The notes beneath the pieces are model-generated. The model ran no database searches. It was not told where the DNA came from and worked only from the letters and a program-made list of their open reading frames with translations. Shown here piece by piece: positions 16,319 through 24,734 of a DNA stretch of 64,000 nt; position 1 is the stretch's first letter, and each line of letters starts with the position of its first letter. A program made the translations under genes and the position numbers. The DNA is taken from NCBI GenBank assembly GCA_018380115.1, contig JAGZUF010000005.1, positions 69,991-133,990 of the forward strand. Direction: 5' to 3'. This DNA comes from Oscillospiraceae bacterium (GTDB lineage Bacteria > Bacillota > Clostridia > Oscillospirales > Ruminococcaceae).

Positions 16319-16957
16319 TTACCCCTTCTCACCCGTTTGGGCATACATCACCCATTCGGCCACATTTACGGCGTGGTCACCAATCCGCTCAAAATATTTG
16401 GCCGCCATGCCAAGGTCCAGCGCGGCATGGGCGTCCAGGGCACCATCGCGGATAAGCGCCACGGCCTCCGTCTTCACACGGTCAAACAGCTCGTCTACTC
16501 TGTCGTCGTTTTCTTTCACGCGGGCGGCAAGCCGGATGTCGCCGTCCACAAAGGCCTGCACGCTCTGCTTCACCATATCCACAGCGGCCAGCGCCATTTC
16601 AGACAGATGCACTTTGCCTGAGAGCTGTGCCTTTGCCAGATAGGGCGAAAGCTCGGCAATATCCACCGCATAGTCGCCCACGCGCTCCAGGTCCGATATC
16701 ATTTTCAGCGCGGCTGAAATGTTGCGCAGGTCCGTCGCCACCGGCTGTTGGCGCAGCAGCAGCCGCATGCACAGCGCCTCGATATTGCGCTCGGCGCGGT
16801 CTATGTCCTCCTCGGCGGCCTGCACCTCTTCCTTCAGTTCCGGCTTGCTGTCTGTGATAGAGCTGACGGCAAGCGCGATAGCCCGCTCACACGAGGTACC
16901 CATGCCCATCAGTTCTTTATGCATGGTATGAAGGTCTCTGTCAAATTCGGAACGCAT
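16319..16957 (-). CDS. phoU: phosphate transport regulator PhoU
   Basis: A 212-residue all-helical protein with two PhoU repeats. Metal-binding ExxxD-type segments are seen in DLRNISAALKMISDLERVGDYAVDIAE and AAKYFERIGDHAVNVAEWVMY. PhoU links the Pst transporter to the PhoR/PhoB system and restrains phosphate uptake when phosphate is plentiful. It is the last gene of the pstSCAB-phoU operon and starts at the base where pstB ends. No phoR/phoB pair is in the window. Confidence 0.95.
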   Translation of the reverse strand: MRSEFDRDLHTMHKELMGMGTSCERAIALAVSSITDSKPELKEEVQAAEEDIDRAERNIEALCMRLLLRQQPVATDLRNISAALKMISDLERVGDYAVDIAELSPYLAKAQLSGKVHLSEMALAAVDMVKQSVQAFVDGDIRLAARVKENDDRVDELFDRVKTEAVALIRDGALDAHAALDLGMAAKYFERIGDHAVNVAEWVMYAQTGEKG

Positions 16958-17718
16958 CAGCCGAACCTCCCTGTGATATAATCTTCCGTGCGTTTGTCCA
17001 ACGGGGTGCTGAACAGTTTTTCCGTGGGGCCAGATTCCACCAGCTCGCCCAGCAGGAAAAACGCCGTTTTATCTGAAATGCGCACGGCCTGCTGCATGTT
17101 ATGCGTGACAATGACAATGGTATAATCTTTTTTCAGCTGGGCACACAGCTCTTCTATTTTTGAAGTAGAGATGGGGTCCAGCGCGCTGGTGGGTTCATCC
17201 ATCAAAAGCACATCCGGCTTCACAGCCAAAGCGCGCGCAATGCAAAGGCGCTGCTGCTGGCCGCCGGAAAGGCCAAGGGCGCTTTTCTTCAGCCTGTCTT
17301 TCACTTCGTCCCAAATGGCTGCGCCGCGCAGGGCCTGTTCCACAATGGCATCCAGTTCTTTTTTGCTGTGCACGCCGTGCAGGCGCGGGCCGTAGCCCAC
17401 GTTGTCATATACGCTCATGGGAAAGGGGTTCGGCTTCTGAAACACCATGCCGATTCGCTTGCGAAGCAGCGTCACATCCAGCCCTTTTTCAAAAATATCC
17501 CGCCCGCGGTATAATATTTTTCCCTCCACACGCACGCCGGGCACAAGGTCGTTCATACGGTTCAGCGTTTTGATGAAGGTGGATTTCCCGCACCCCGACG
17601 GCCCGATAAGGGCCGTGACGGCGTGTTCGTCCACTGTGAGGTTTACGTCCTTCAGCGCCTGAAACGTGCCGTAATACAGGTTCATATGCTCCGCACTGAG
17701 AACAGCGCAGTTTTCCAT
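16957..17718 (-). CDS. pstB: phosphate ABC transporter ATP-binding protein PstB
   Basis: A 253-residue ABC ATPase that drives phosphate uptake. Walker A is GPSGCGKST (about 38-46), the signature is LSGGQQQRLCIARAL, Walker B is VLLMDEPTSALDP, and HNMQQAVRISDKTAFF follows. The length and NLYYGTFQALKDVNL start are those of PstB. AAAGGAAG precedes the ATG. It lies between pstA and phoU in the usual order. Confidence 0.97.
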   Translation of the reverse strand: MENCAVLSAEHMNLYYGTFQALKDVNLTVDEHAVTALIGPSGCGKSTFIKTLNRMNDLVPGVRVEGKILYRGRDIFEKGLDVTLLRKRIGMVFQKPNPFPMSVYDNVGYGPRLHGVHSKKELDAIVEQALRGAAIWDEVKDRLKKSALGLSGGQQQRLCIARALAVKPDVLLMDEPTSALDPISTSKIEELCAQLKKDYTIVIVTHNMQQAVRISDKTAFFLLGELVESGPTEKLFSTPLDKRTEDYITGRFG

Positions 17719-17742
17719 ATCGTTCTTCCTTTCTTTGCGCGC

Positions 17743-18609
17743 TCAGCGCTTTTTGGCTGAAAGCCTGTTTTTGGCCAGCTTTGCCGCGCCGTTCACACAC
17801 AGCACCAAAACCATCAGGATGGCCGCAATGGCAAAGCCCACGTCGAATTCACCGCGCTCGGATACATACATATACAGAGCCACACTGAGGCTGCCGCCCG
17901 AACGGGTGAACGCGGCAAACATATTGGAGGCTACCACCGTGCCTACGCCTGCTGTAAACAGCAGCGCGGCAGATTCACCCACAATGCGCCCCACGGCCAG
18001 AATACACCCCGTGACGATGCCGTCCAGTGAGGAGGGCAGCACAATGGTGCGTATCATGTGCCATTTTGAAGCGCCAAGGCCCAGCGCGCCTTCACGGTAG
18101 CTTTGCGGCACGGTCTTCAGTGATTCCTGCGTGGTGCGGATGATTGTGGGCAGTATCATCACTACCAGCGTGCATCCGCCGGACAGCAGGCTTGTTTTGA
18201 AACCCAGCATCTGGCAGAAGAACAGCATGCCCACAAGGCCGTACAAAATAGAGGGGATGCCCGCCAGCGTCTCGGTGGCAAATTCCACTGCCGCAGCAAA
18301 GCGTCTGCTTTTCGCATACTCTGTCAGATACACCGCCGCGCCCACGCCAAGCGGCAGCGAGATAAGAAGCGTAAACAGGATGAGATACAGCGTGTTCAGA
18401 ATGTTCGGCAAAATGCCGATGGTTCCCTTCATCATACTGGGCGAAGTGCTGAGCAGCTGCCAGGTGACGTGCGGCAGGCCGCGCACAAGGATATAGCCGA
18501 TCAGCGCCACCAAAAGCGCAATGGTAAGCCCTGCGCCCAAAAGCACAAGGCCCCTGGTAACGCCGTCAAATACGCGGCGGCGCACAGGGCGCTTTTCAAA
18601 ATCATCCAT
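17743..18609 (-). CDS. pstA: phosphate ABC transporter permease PstA
   Basis: A 288-residue permease with about six membrane helices. The segments TLAGIPSILYGLVGMLFF and EGALGLGASKWHMIRTIVLP (EAA-type loop contacting PstB) are typical of PstA. It overlaps pstC by eight bases, indicating coupled translation, and pairs with PstC to form the channel. Confidence 0.95.
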   Translation of the reverse strand: MDDFEKRPVRRRVFDGVTRGLVLLGAGLTIALLVALIGYILVRGLPHVTWQLLSTSPSMMKGTIGILPNILNTLYLILFTLLISLPLGVGAAVYLTEYAKSRRFAAAVEFATETLAGIPSILYGLVGMLFFCQMLGFKTSLLSGGCTLVVMILPTIIRTTQESLKTVPQSYREGALGLGASKWHMIRTIVLPSSLDGIVTGCILAVGRIVGESAALLFTAGVGTVVASNMFAAFTRSGGSLSVALYMYVSERGEFDVGFAIAAILMVLVLCVNGAAKLAKNRLSAKKR

Positions 18610-19504
18610 TTTTCTCCCCCCGTTTCAGGAAGATATTCAGCACGGCATTGATAACCATAATGAAGCAGAACAGCACCAGCGCAATGCTGAACAGTGCCTG
18701 GCGCTGCAGGCCGCCCGCATAGCTCATCTCTTTGGCAACGGCGGTGGTAAGGAAAGTGACGCTTTTGAACAGGCCGGGCATATTGGCCACATTGCCGGCC
18801 ACCATCATCACGGCCATTGCCTCGCCCACAGCGCGGCCTATGCCAAGCACCACACCCGCAGCAATGCCGCTTTTGGCCGCCGGGATGCTCACCTTGAACA
18901 CGGTCTCCATCTTTGAGGCGCCCAGCGCCAGGCTGGCCTCCTCATATTCGGGCGGCACGGCCAGCAGGGCCGTCTCGCTCACTGATATGATGCTGGGCAG
19001 TATCATCACGGCCAGCACCAGAATGGCTGCCAGAAGGCAGGTGCCGTTTTTCAGCCGGAACATATCCATCACGGCCGGCACCAGAACCATCATGCCCACA
19101 AGGCCGTACACCACACTGGGGATACCTGCCAGCAGCTCCACTGCGGGGCGCACGATTCCCGCGGCACGCTTGGAGGCTACTTTGGAAAGATATACCGCGC
19201 ACATCAGCCCCACGGGCACGCCCAGCAGCGCTGCGCCCAGCATACCCCACACACTGGTGAGGATGAATGGCAGGATGCCGAATTTCGGCTCTGCCGCGGT
19301 AGAGGCCCATTCCGTGCCGAACAGAAAATCGGCAATGCCTATCTCCCGGATGGCGGGCAGGCCCGCAATGACAAGGTATGCCGTGATGAGCACCACGGCA
19401 GCAATGCTGACGGCGCCGCAGAAAAAGAACACGCCGTTCATCACTTTATCCAGCGCCTGGCGGAAACGGTACAGCCTGGACGCCTTGTGTTTTCCATTTT
19501 CCAT
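18602..19504 (-). CDS. pstC: phosphate ABC transporter permease PstC
   Basis: A 300-residue permease. MENGKHKASRLYRFRQALDKVMNGVFFFCG at the N terminus, LLAGIPSVVYGLVGMMVLVP and EEASLALGASKMETVFKVSIP are the PstC landmarks. ATG at 19504 is taken because AAAGGGG precedes it and the residues before it do not resemble the family. A strong hairpin (19534-19563) separates it from pstS. Confidence 0.95.
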   Translation of the reverse strand: MENGKHKASRLYRFRQALDKVMNGVFFFCGAVSIAAVVLITAYLVIAGLPAIREIGIADFLFGTEWASTAAEPKFGILPFILTSVWGMLGAALLGVPVGLMCAVYLSKVASKRAAGIVRPAVELLAGIPSVVYGLVGMMVLVPAVMDMFRLKNGTCLLAAILVLAVMILPSIISVSETALLAVPPEYEEASLALGASKMETVFKVSIPAAKSGIAAGVVLGIGRAVGEAMAVMMVAGNVANMPGLFKSVTFLTTAVAKEMSYAGGLQRQALFSIALVLFCFIMVINAVLNIFLKRGEKNG

Positions 19505-19533
19505 ATATTTTGTGTGCCCCTTTCCACGAAGAG

Positions 19534-19563
19534 CCGGAAGCCGGCACACAGGCCGGCTTCCGG
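19534..19563 (-). promoter_or_regulatory. hairpin between pstS and pstC
   Basis: An 11-bp stem, CCGGAAGCCGG (19534-19544) with CCGGCTTCCGG (19553-19563), sits between the stop of pstS and the start of pstC with no T-run. Similar hairpins in pst operons stabilise pstS mRNA or partly block readthrough. Confidence 0.7.
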
Positions 19564-19583
19564 TTCATTGTTCAGCCCTTTTC

Positions 19584-20459
19584 TTATTTTGCAAGGGGCA
19601 CTGCTCCGGCCTGCGCAATGAGGTCGTCCGCCTCGCCGCCGATGGCGAAGTCGATAAATGCCTGGGCCGCATCGCTAAGCGTCTCGCCCTTCTTCGTCAC
19701 GAACACGAACGGGCGCTGAATGGCATATGTGCCGTCCTGCACTGTGGCCTCGCTGGCCTCCACGCCGTCTACCGTTACGGCCTTCACCTTTTCATCCACC
19801 GCGGAAAGAGAGGCATAGCCGAAGGCGTTGGGGTTAGAGGCTACCGCCGCCAGAACAGCGCCGGTGCTGGTCAGCTCCTGCTCGTACACGCAGGCATCTT
19901 CCACCCCCACGATGCTTTCGAAGCCATCGCGCGTGCCGCTGCCGGCCTCACGGCCCACCAGCACAACGGGCGCATCCGGGCCGCCCACTTCGCTCCAGTT
20001 GGTAATCTCGCCAGTGGCGAGGCCCTTGATCTGCTCCAGCGTCAGGTCTTCCACTGTGTTCTCGTTGTTCACCACGATGGCAATGCCGTCCAGTGCGAAC
20101 ACGGTGGCGTCCAGTGTCTCGGCCTCATCATCCTTCAGCGCGCGGCTGGAAAGGCCAATATCCAGCGTGCCCTCGCTGGCGCCGGTGATGCCGGCGCCGG
20201 AGCCGGTGGGGTCATAGGTGACGTCCACATCGGGCTGCACTTCACGGAAGGCCTCGGTGAGGATGCCGATAACGCTCTCTACAGAGGTGGAGCCGCCGGT
20301 GGTGACGGCGCCGCTGAGCGCGGAAGCGGCAGAAGATGCCGCCCCGGACGACGCAGGCGTACTGGCCGAGCCAGCCGCAGAAGAAGCGGGCGTGCCGCCG
20401 CACGCGACAAGCGAAAGCGCCAGAGCGCCCGCAAGTAAAGAAGCTGTAATTCGTTTCAT
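19584..20459 (-). CDS. pstS: phosphate ABC transporter substrate-binding lipoprotein PstS
   Basis: A 291-residue lipoprotein. The signal MKRITASLLAGALALSLVACG carries the SLVAC lipobox; a Ser/Ala-rich tether follows. Phosphate-binding segments are GGSTSVES, YDPTGSGAGITGASEGTLDIGLSSR and GREAGSGTRDGFE. It is the first gene of the operon and is preceded by AAGGAGAGG and an array of Pho-box-like repeats. Confidence 0.95.
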   Translation of the reverse strand: MKRITASLLAGALALSLVACGGTPASSAAGSASTPASSGAASSAASALSGAVTTGGSTSVESVIGILTEAFREVQPDVDVTYDPTGSGAGITGASEGTLDIGLSSRALKDDEAETLDATVFALDGIAIVVNNENTVEDLTLEQIKGLATGEITNWSEVGGPDAPVVLVGREAGSGTRDGFESIVGVEDACVYEQELTSTGAVLAAVASNPNAFGYASLSAVDEKVKAVTVDGVEASEATVQDGTYAIQRPFVFVTKKGETLSDAAQAFIDFAIGGEADDLIAQAGAVPLAK

Positions 20460-20509
20460 AAGTATGTCCTCTCCTTTTTGTCTTGTTCCATTTCTCTCGG
20501 GACGCGTTT

Positions 20510-20565
20510 AGTATAGCCCGCGCCCTGTAAAATTCGAAAGCACCGCCGCGTCAAGGTTTTGTAAA
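20510..20565 (-). promoter_or_regulatory. pstS promoter with Pho-box-like repeats
   Basis: On the minus strand TATACT (20510-20515) forms the -10. Upstream are TTTACA (20526-20531), TTGACG (20549-20554) and TTTACA (20560-20565). The last two are five bases apart, the spacing of TTNACA repeats bound by PhoP/PhoB-type regulators. No good -35 is seen, as expected for an activated promoter. Confidence 0.5.
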
Positions 20566-20600
20566 AGGTATGTCATGACCCATCCCGCCAATATGCGTCA

Positions 20601-20639
20601 AAAAGCCCCGCAAAGCCGTTGCGGCTTTGCGGGGCTTTT
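20601..20639. terminator. bidirectional terminator upstream of pstS
   Basis: A 17-bp perfect stem, beginning AAAAGCCCCGCAAAGCC and closing with its complement, with loop GTTGC. It would stop leftward transcripts from the aminotransferase gene before the pst promoter. Confidence 0.85.
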
Positions 20640-20931
20640 GTAAAATATGCTGCGGTGCACAGGGGCGGCATCTGCGCAGGAGGCCGGGCCCGGTTTTCTT
20701 TACATGCCAGGCCCCATGGCAGCCGTCGGGCCTGCCATAGGCATTTCTATCCCTTGCCGCCCGAAGCCATGGGCAAAGCCGCCCTGTGCTGTCAGAGGGG
20801 AGGCTTATACTCTGCGGCGGCAAAATTTTCCGCGGCCTTCCCTACGGCGGGCACCGAAAAAGCCGGCGCGGCTGTGCGCGCAAAAGCGCCTTTCAGGAAA
20901 GGCTGTTCCCCTTCAAGGTGAAAATATACTT
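20640..20931. other. gene-free stretch downstream of the aminotransferase gene
   Basis: About 290 bases between a terminator and the aminotransferase stop. No ORF with a ribosome-binding site, no obvious repeat and no further terminator are seen. Confidence 0.5.
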
Positions 20932-22137
20932 TTACACAGAGCAGACGCTTTGCCCAATCAGCTTTTTGAGCACCTGTGCCATAATGTCTACACCGCGGCG
21001 GATGGCATCCTCCGACGGGGTGGAAAAATTCAGCCGGACGCCCTGGCACGGCGCCTCGCCATCCACATAAAAGGCGCTGCCCGGAATGACGGCCAGCCTG
21101 CGTTCCAGGCAGGCCTGCACAAATTCCGGCACGCGCACAGCCTGCGGCAGTTTGGCCCACAGGAACATGCCGCCCTGCGGCGCTTCAAATGCTATCTGCG
21201 GACATTTTTCGCGCAGAAGCTGCGCCATCAGGGCCGCCTTGCGGCCGTACATGGCGCTTACAGCACGGATGTGCGCGTCCATGTCCATGGTGCGCAGCAG
21301 CTCGGCGCACACGCGCTGCGCCCACACGTTGGTGTGCACGTCGCTGCCCTGCTTTGCCACCACCATGCTTCTGGCAAGCTTTTCATCGCACGCACAGAAG
21401 GCAAGGCGCATGCCCGGGCACAAAATTTTGGAAAAGCTGGCCGCATAGATGACGCTGTTGCCCTCGTCCATGCTTTTGATGCTGGGCACGGGCGCGCCTG
21501 CAAAGCGCAGCTCGCCGTAGGGGTCGTCCTCCAGCACGGGCACACCGTACTTCTGCGCCAGCGCCAGCACGCCCCGGCGCTTTGCAACGCTCATCGTCTT
21601 TCCGGTGGGGTTCTGGAAATTGGGGATGCAGTAGAAAAAGCGGGGCTTTTCCGGCGCGGCAAACACAGCTTCCAGCGCGGCAAGGCTCACGCCGTCCTCC
21701 TCCATGGGCACGCCCGCCAGCTTTGCGCCGTAGCTGCGGAAGGTGTTGTAGGCGCCCAGAAAGGCGGGCTCTTCCACGGCAATGGTGTCGCCCTCGTTGC
21801 AAAGGCATTTCGTGGCAAGGTCCAGCACCTGCTGGCTGCCGGTGCAAAGCAGCAGGGCATCCTGCCCGCGCACCCGCAGCTCGTGCCGGTTGGCAAAGCG
21901 CCGCACCTGCTCCAGCACGGCGGGCACGCCCTCTGTGACGGAGTATTGCAGCATGCCCACGGGGTCCTGCGCAAGCAGGCGCGCCGAAGCCGCGGCAATT
22001 TCTTTTTCCGGAAAAGATTCGGGCGCGGGGTTGCCGCCCGCAAAGCTGATGAGCGATGGGTCGTTCATCTGTTTGAGTATCTCGCGGATGATGGACGGCT
22101 TCATGCCGCGCATGTTTCGGGAAAGCGTATATTCCAT
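20932..22137 (-). CDS. PLP-dependent aminotransferase, class I/II (2-aminoadipate/LysN-like)
   Basis: A 401-residue fold-type I aminotransferase. PLP-site motifs are YSVTEGVPAVLE, the CTGSQQVLDLATK loop, PNFQNPTGKTMS (Asn contacting PLP), EDDPYGELRF (Asp) and AASFSKILCPGMRLAF with the Schiff-base lysine. The SFAGGNPAPESFP start resembles aminotransferases related to 2-aminoadipate/LysN and the MocR effector domain, but there is no GntR domain. ATG at 22137 is supported by GGAGG upstream. It is monocistronic, so the amino acid substrate is uncertain. Confidence 0.88.
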   Translation of the reverse strand: MEYTLSRNMRGMKPSIIREILKQMNDPSLISFAGGNPAPESFPEKEIAAASARLLAQDPVGMLQYSVTEGVPAVLEQVRRFANRHELRVRGQDALLLCTGSQQVLDLATKCLCNEGDTIAVEEPAFLGAYNTFRSYGAKLAGVPMEEDGVSLAALEAVFAAPEKPRFFYCIPNFQNPTGKTMSVAKRRGVLALAQKYGVPVLEDDPYGELRFAGAPVPSIKSMDEGNSVIYAASFSKILCPGMRLAFCACDEKLARSMVVAKQGSDVHTNVWAQRVCAELLRTMDMDAHIRAVSAMYGRKAALMAQLLREKCPQIAFEAPQGGMFLWAKLPQAVRVPEFVQACLERRLAVIPGSAFYVDGEAPCQGVRLNFSTPSEDAIRRGVDIMAQVLKKLIGQSVCSV

Positions 22138-22352
22138 TGGGCCGGGCCTCCGTTTCATTGAACAGGGAAACCACCGGCCGGGCCGGTGGGGCGCCCTGTA
22201 AAAGTTTTTTGTTTCCGGCAGCGGGCAAAGCAGACTTCCGGAAACAGATGAACAGAAATAAAAGGCTTTGCTAAAGGGGCGGCGACGCGCGCGGAATAAA
22301 ATCCCGTGCATATTGAGGCGCGGGCCGGTACAGGCCGCGGCCCCGCAGGCGG

Positions 22353-23561
22353 CTATGCCTTGGGCTCATCCCCGTCCTGATGGTAGGGTGCATAGCTGTG
22401 GTCTACCGTCACAACGGTATAGTATTTCATTTCCTGCGTATCCTTTTGCTGCGCAAGCTGCTGAATGCGTGCGCGCAGCGCGGCGTCGTCCAGCGCAAAG
22501 CCTGCGGGCACCACCACATCAAAAATAAGGTTGGTGTGCGTGGGGCCGCGCACCGTGCGGAAATCATGCATGGAAAGCTGAGGCGAAATGGTTTTCAGCT
22601 GCCCCTCCACCCAGGCGCGCAGCGTACCCACGGCGCGGTCGCCCGTCTGGATGGGGTCGTAGTGGATGACAAGATGAATGTTGTCATTATCGTGAAAATC
22701 GCGCTCGATGTTATCGATGATGTCGTGGCTCTCCAGCACGTCCTTTTCCGCAGCCATCTCTACATGCACGCTGGCAAAGCAGCGCCCGGGGCCATAGTCG
22801 TGCACCATCAAATCGTGCGTGCCTAAAACGCCATCATAGCTCAGCACCTTGCGGGCAATATGCTGCGCCAGCTCCTCGCTGGGCGCTTCGCCCAAAAGAG
22901 GGTCTACCGTTTCCTTTATAAGGCCAATGCCGCTGTAAAGGATGAACAGCGCCACGGCAAGGCCCATCCAGCCGTCCAGCACAAGGTGTGTGGCCTGCCC
23001 CAGCACCAATGCAGCCAGCACCGCCGCCGTGCTGATGACGTCGTTGCGGCTGTCGGTGGCGGTTGCCTCCAGCGTGGCCGAACCGATGCGCCTGCCGATG
23101 GTGCGGTTGAACATTGCCATCCACAGCTTTACGCCGATGCTGCCTGCAAGCACAGCCACTGTCAGCCAGCTGAAGGCCACGGGCGTGGGGTGCAGAATCT
23201 TGTCAAGGCTGGTGCGCGCCAGCTCGAAGCCGATGACGATGATAAGCACCGACACCGCCAGGCCCGCCAGATATTCAATGCGCGCATGGCCGTAGGGGTG
23301 CTCTTTGTCCGCAGGCTTGGCCGAAAGCTTGAACCCCACCAGCGTGATGATGCTGGAAGATGCGTCCGACAAATTGTTCACCGCATCCGCCGTGACGGAA
23401 ATACTGCCGAACAGCGTCCCCATCAAAAGCTTTGCCGCGCACAGAAGGGCGTTGCACACGATGCCCACAGCCCCCGCCAGGTTTCCGTAGGCCGTGCGCA
23501 CCGCTGGCTCCTCCGTATGCTCATAGCGCCGCACAAAGCGGCGCACCAGAAATTCCGTCAA
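22353..23561 (-). CDS. cation diffusion facilitator transporter, Mn2+-type (MntE-like)
   Basis: A 402-residue CDF efflux pump with six membrane helices (about 30-220) and an extended cytoplasmic C-terminal domain. Helix 2 has NNLSDASSS and helix 5 ATDSRNDV, giving NxxxD and DxxxD metal-site pairs. In this family HxxxD in helix 5 goes with zinc, whereas N-D/D-D is the pattern of manganese exporters such as MntE. The long tail carries two ferredoxin-like segments (DLMVHDYGPGRCFASVHVE and a repeat-like stretch). It probably exports excess Mn2+ in exchange for protons. Confidence 0.88.
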   Translation of the reverse strand: MTEFLVRRFVRRYEHTEEPAVRTAYGNLAGAVGIVCNALLCAAKLLMGTLFGSISVTADAVNNLSDASSSIITLVGFKLSAKPADKEHPYGHARIEYLAGLAVSVLIIVIGFELARTSLDKILHPTPVAFSWLTVAVLAGSIGVKLWMAMFNRTIGRRIGSATLEATATDSRNDVISTAAVLAALVLGQATHLVLDGWMGLAVALFILYSGIGLIKETVDPLLGEAPSEELAQHIARKVLSYDGVLGTHDLMVHDYGPGRCFASVHVEMAAEKDVLESHDIIDNIERDFHDNDNIHLVIHYDPIQTGDRAVGTLRAWVEGQLKTISPQLSMHDFRTVRGPTHTNLIFDVVVPAGFALDDAALRARIQQLAQQKDTQEMKYYTVVTVDHSYAPYHQDGDEPKA

Positions 23562-23684
23562 GCAGTATCACCTTCCCCCCTGCCCCGAAGGGCAGAGCGC
23601 ATAATGGCCTGCCGCACCGCATATGCGGGCGCCCCAATTCCTTTTATTATATGGCCCTGCATGCAAAAGTGCAAGCGCCCGGCA

Positions 23685-23714
23685 TGTACAAACACCTGCA
23701 AACCGTGCTATAAT
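23685..23714 (+). promoter_or_regulatory. promoter of the NYN-LOTUS gene
   Basis: TGTACA (23685-23690) and a perfect TATAAT (23709-23714) are 18 bases apart, 54 bases before the ATG at 23769. Confidence 0.65.
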
Positions 23715-23768
23715 AAAAAAAGGAACGGCCCCATTGCGGGCCCTTGTGAGAAAGGAACCAGCCCGGCT

Positions 23769-24653
23769 ATGGAAAACAGCAAAGTATTCGCGCTTTTAAT
23801 AGACGCAGAGAATGTATCGCCTAAATATATCAAGACCATCATCGATGAGGTGAGCATGTACGGCACGCCCGCCTACAAACGAATCTACGGCGACTGGACC
23901 AGCCCCGACATGGCAAGCTGGAAAAAAGTGCTGCTTGAGCACAACCTCACCCCCATCCAGCAGTTCAGCTACACGCAGGGCAAAAACGCGTCTGATTCGG
24001 CCATGATTATCGACGCCATGGATGTCCTTTACGCAGGCAACGTGGACGGCTTTTGCCTTGTAAGCTCAGATTCAGACTTCACGCGCCTGGCCGCACGCCT
24101 GCGCGAGAGCCGCATGTTCGTCATCGGCATGGGCGAAAGCAAAACGCCCACGGCCTTCAAAGCTGCCTGCGACACGTTCAAATATCTGGACGTGCTGATG
24201 GGCCTGAAAAAAGAGGCGGCGGGCCGCGCCGGGGCCGAAAAGGCAGAAAAGCCAAAGGCCGCAAAAAAGCAGCCCGCGCGGGCGGCCAAAAAGCAGGCGG
24301 AAAAGGCAAAGCCCGCCGCGAAGGACGCGAAAGAGACGAAAGAGGCCAAAGAGCCCAAGGCGGACACCCGGCCCGCCGAGCCGCACCACGACGAAGAGCT
24401 GGCCGCCGCCTTTGTGCCGCTGGACGAAATTGTGGAGAAAGTGCGCGAGATTATAGATTTCGACTCCGACGAGGACGGTTATATGCCTCTTTCCCAGATA
24501 GGCGTGATGCTGGGCCGCCTGTATGCAGATTTCGATTCGCGAAATTACGGCTTCTCAAAGCTGCACAAGCTGATAGACCACACCGGCGCGTTCGAGACAA
24601 AATACGAGCAGCTTGAAAACGGAAGCAAAAACCTTGTGGTGAGAAATAAATAA
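23769..24653 (+). CDS. NYN (LabA/DUF88) nuclease-like domain plus OST-HTH/LOTUS domain protein
   Basis: A 294-residue two-domain protein. Residues 1-145 form an NYN (PIN-like) domain with acidic residues in LLIDAENVSPKY, SDSAMIIDAMDVLY and FCLVSSDSDFTRLAARLRE, the usual metal-dependent RNase centre. Residues 150-205 are a Lys/Ala/Glu-rich, probably disordered linker. The C terminus from LDEIVEKVREIIDF to LVVRNK matches an OST-HTH/LOTUS winged helix, which binds RNA. The combination resembles bacterial relatives of MARF1. GAAAGGA precedes the ATG. Monocistronic; an RNA processing role is inferred. Confidence 0.88.
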   Translation: MENSKVFALLIDAENVSPKYIKTIIDEVSMYGTPAYKRIYGDWTSPDMASWKKVLLEHNLTPIQQFSYTQGKNASDSAMIIDAMDVLYAGNVDGFCLVSSDSDFTRLAARLRESRMFVIGMGESKTPTAFKAACDTFKYLDVLMGLKKEAAGRAGAEKAEKPKAAKKQPARAAKKQAEKAKPAAKDAKETKEAKEPKADTRPAEPHHDEELAAAFVPLDEIVEKVREIIDFDSDEDGYMPLSQIGVMLGRLYADFDSRNYGFSKLHKLIDHTGAFETKYEQLENGSKNLVVRNK

Positions 24654-24672
24654 CGGTGCGCAGATGAAAAGT

Positions 24673-24717
24673 GAGGCGCCTCCGTCCTTTTGAAGGGTGG
24701 GGGCGCCTCTGTTTTTT
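24673..24717 (+). terminator. terminator of the NYN-LOTUS gene
   Basis: GAGGCGCC (24673-24680) pairs with GGCGCCTC (24702-24709), with further pairing inside, and is followed by TGTTTTTT. Confidence 0.8.
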
Positions 24718-24734
24718 CTGTGCGCGCGGGCAAG

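Noticed and set aside
18732..20438. 568-codon plus-strand ORF opposite pstC/pstS
   Set aside because: Antisense shadow of well-defined pst genes, spanning the pstS-pstC gap without any start signal.
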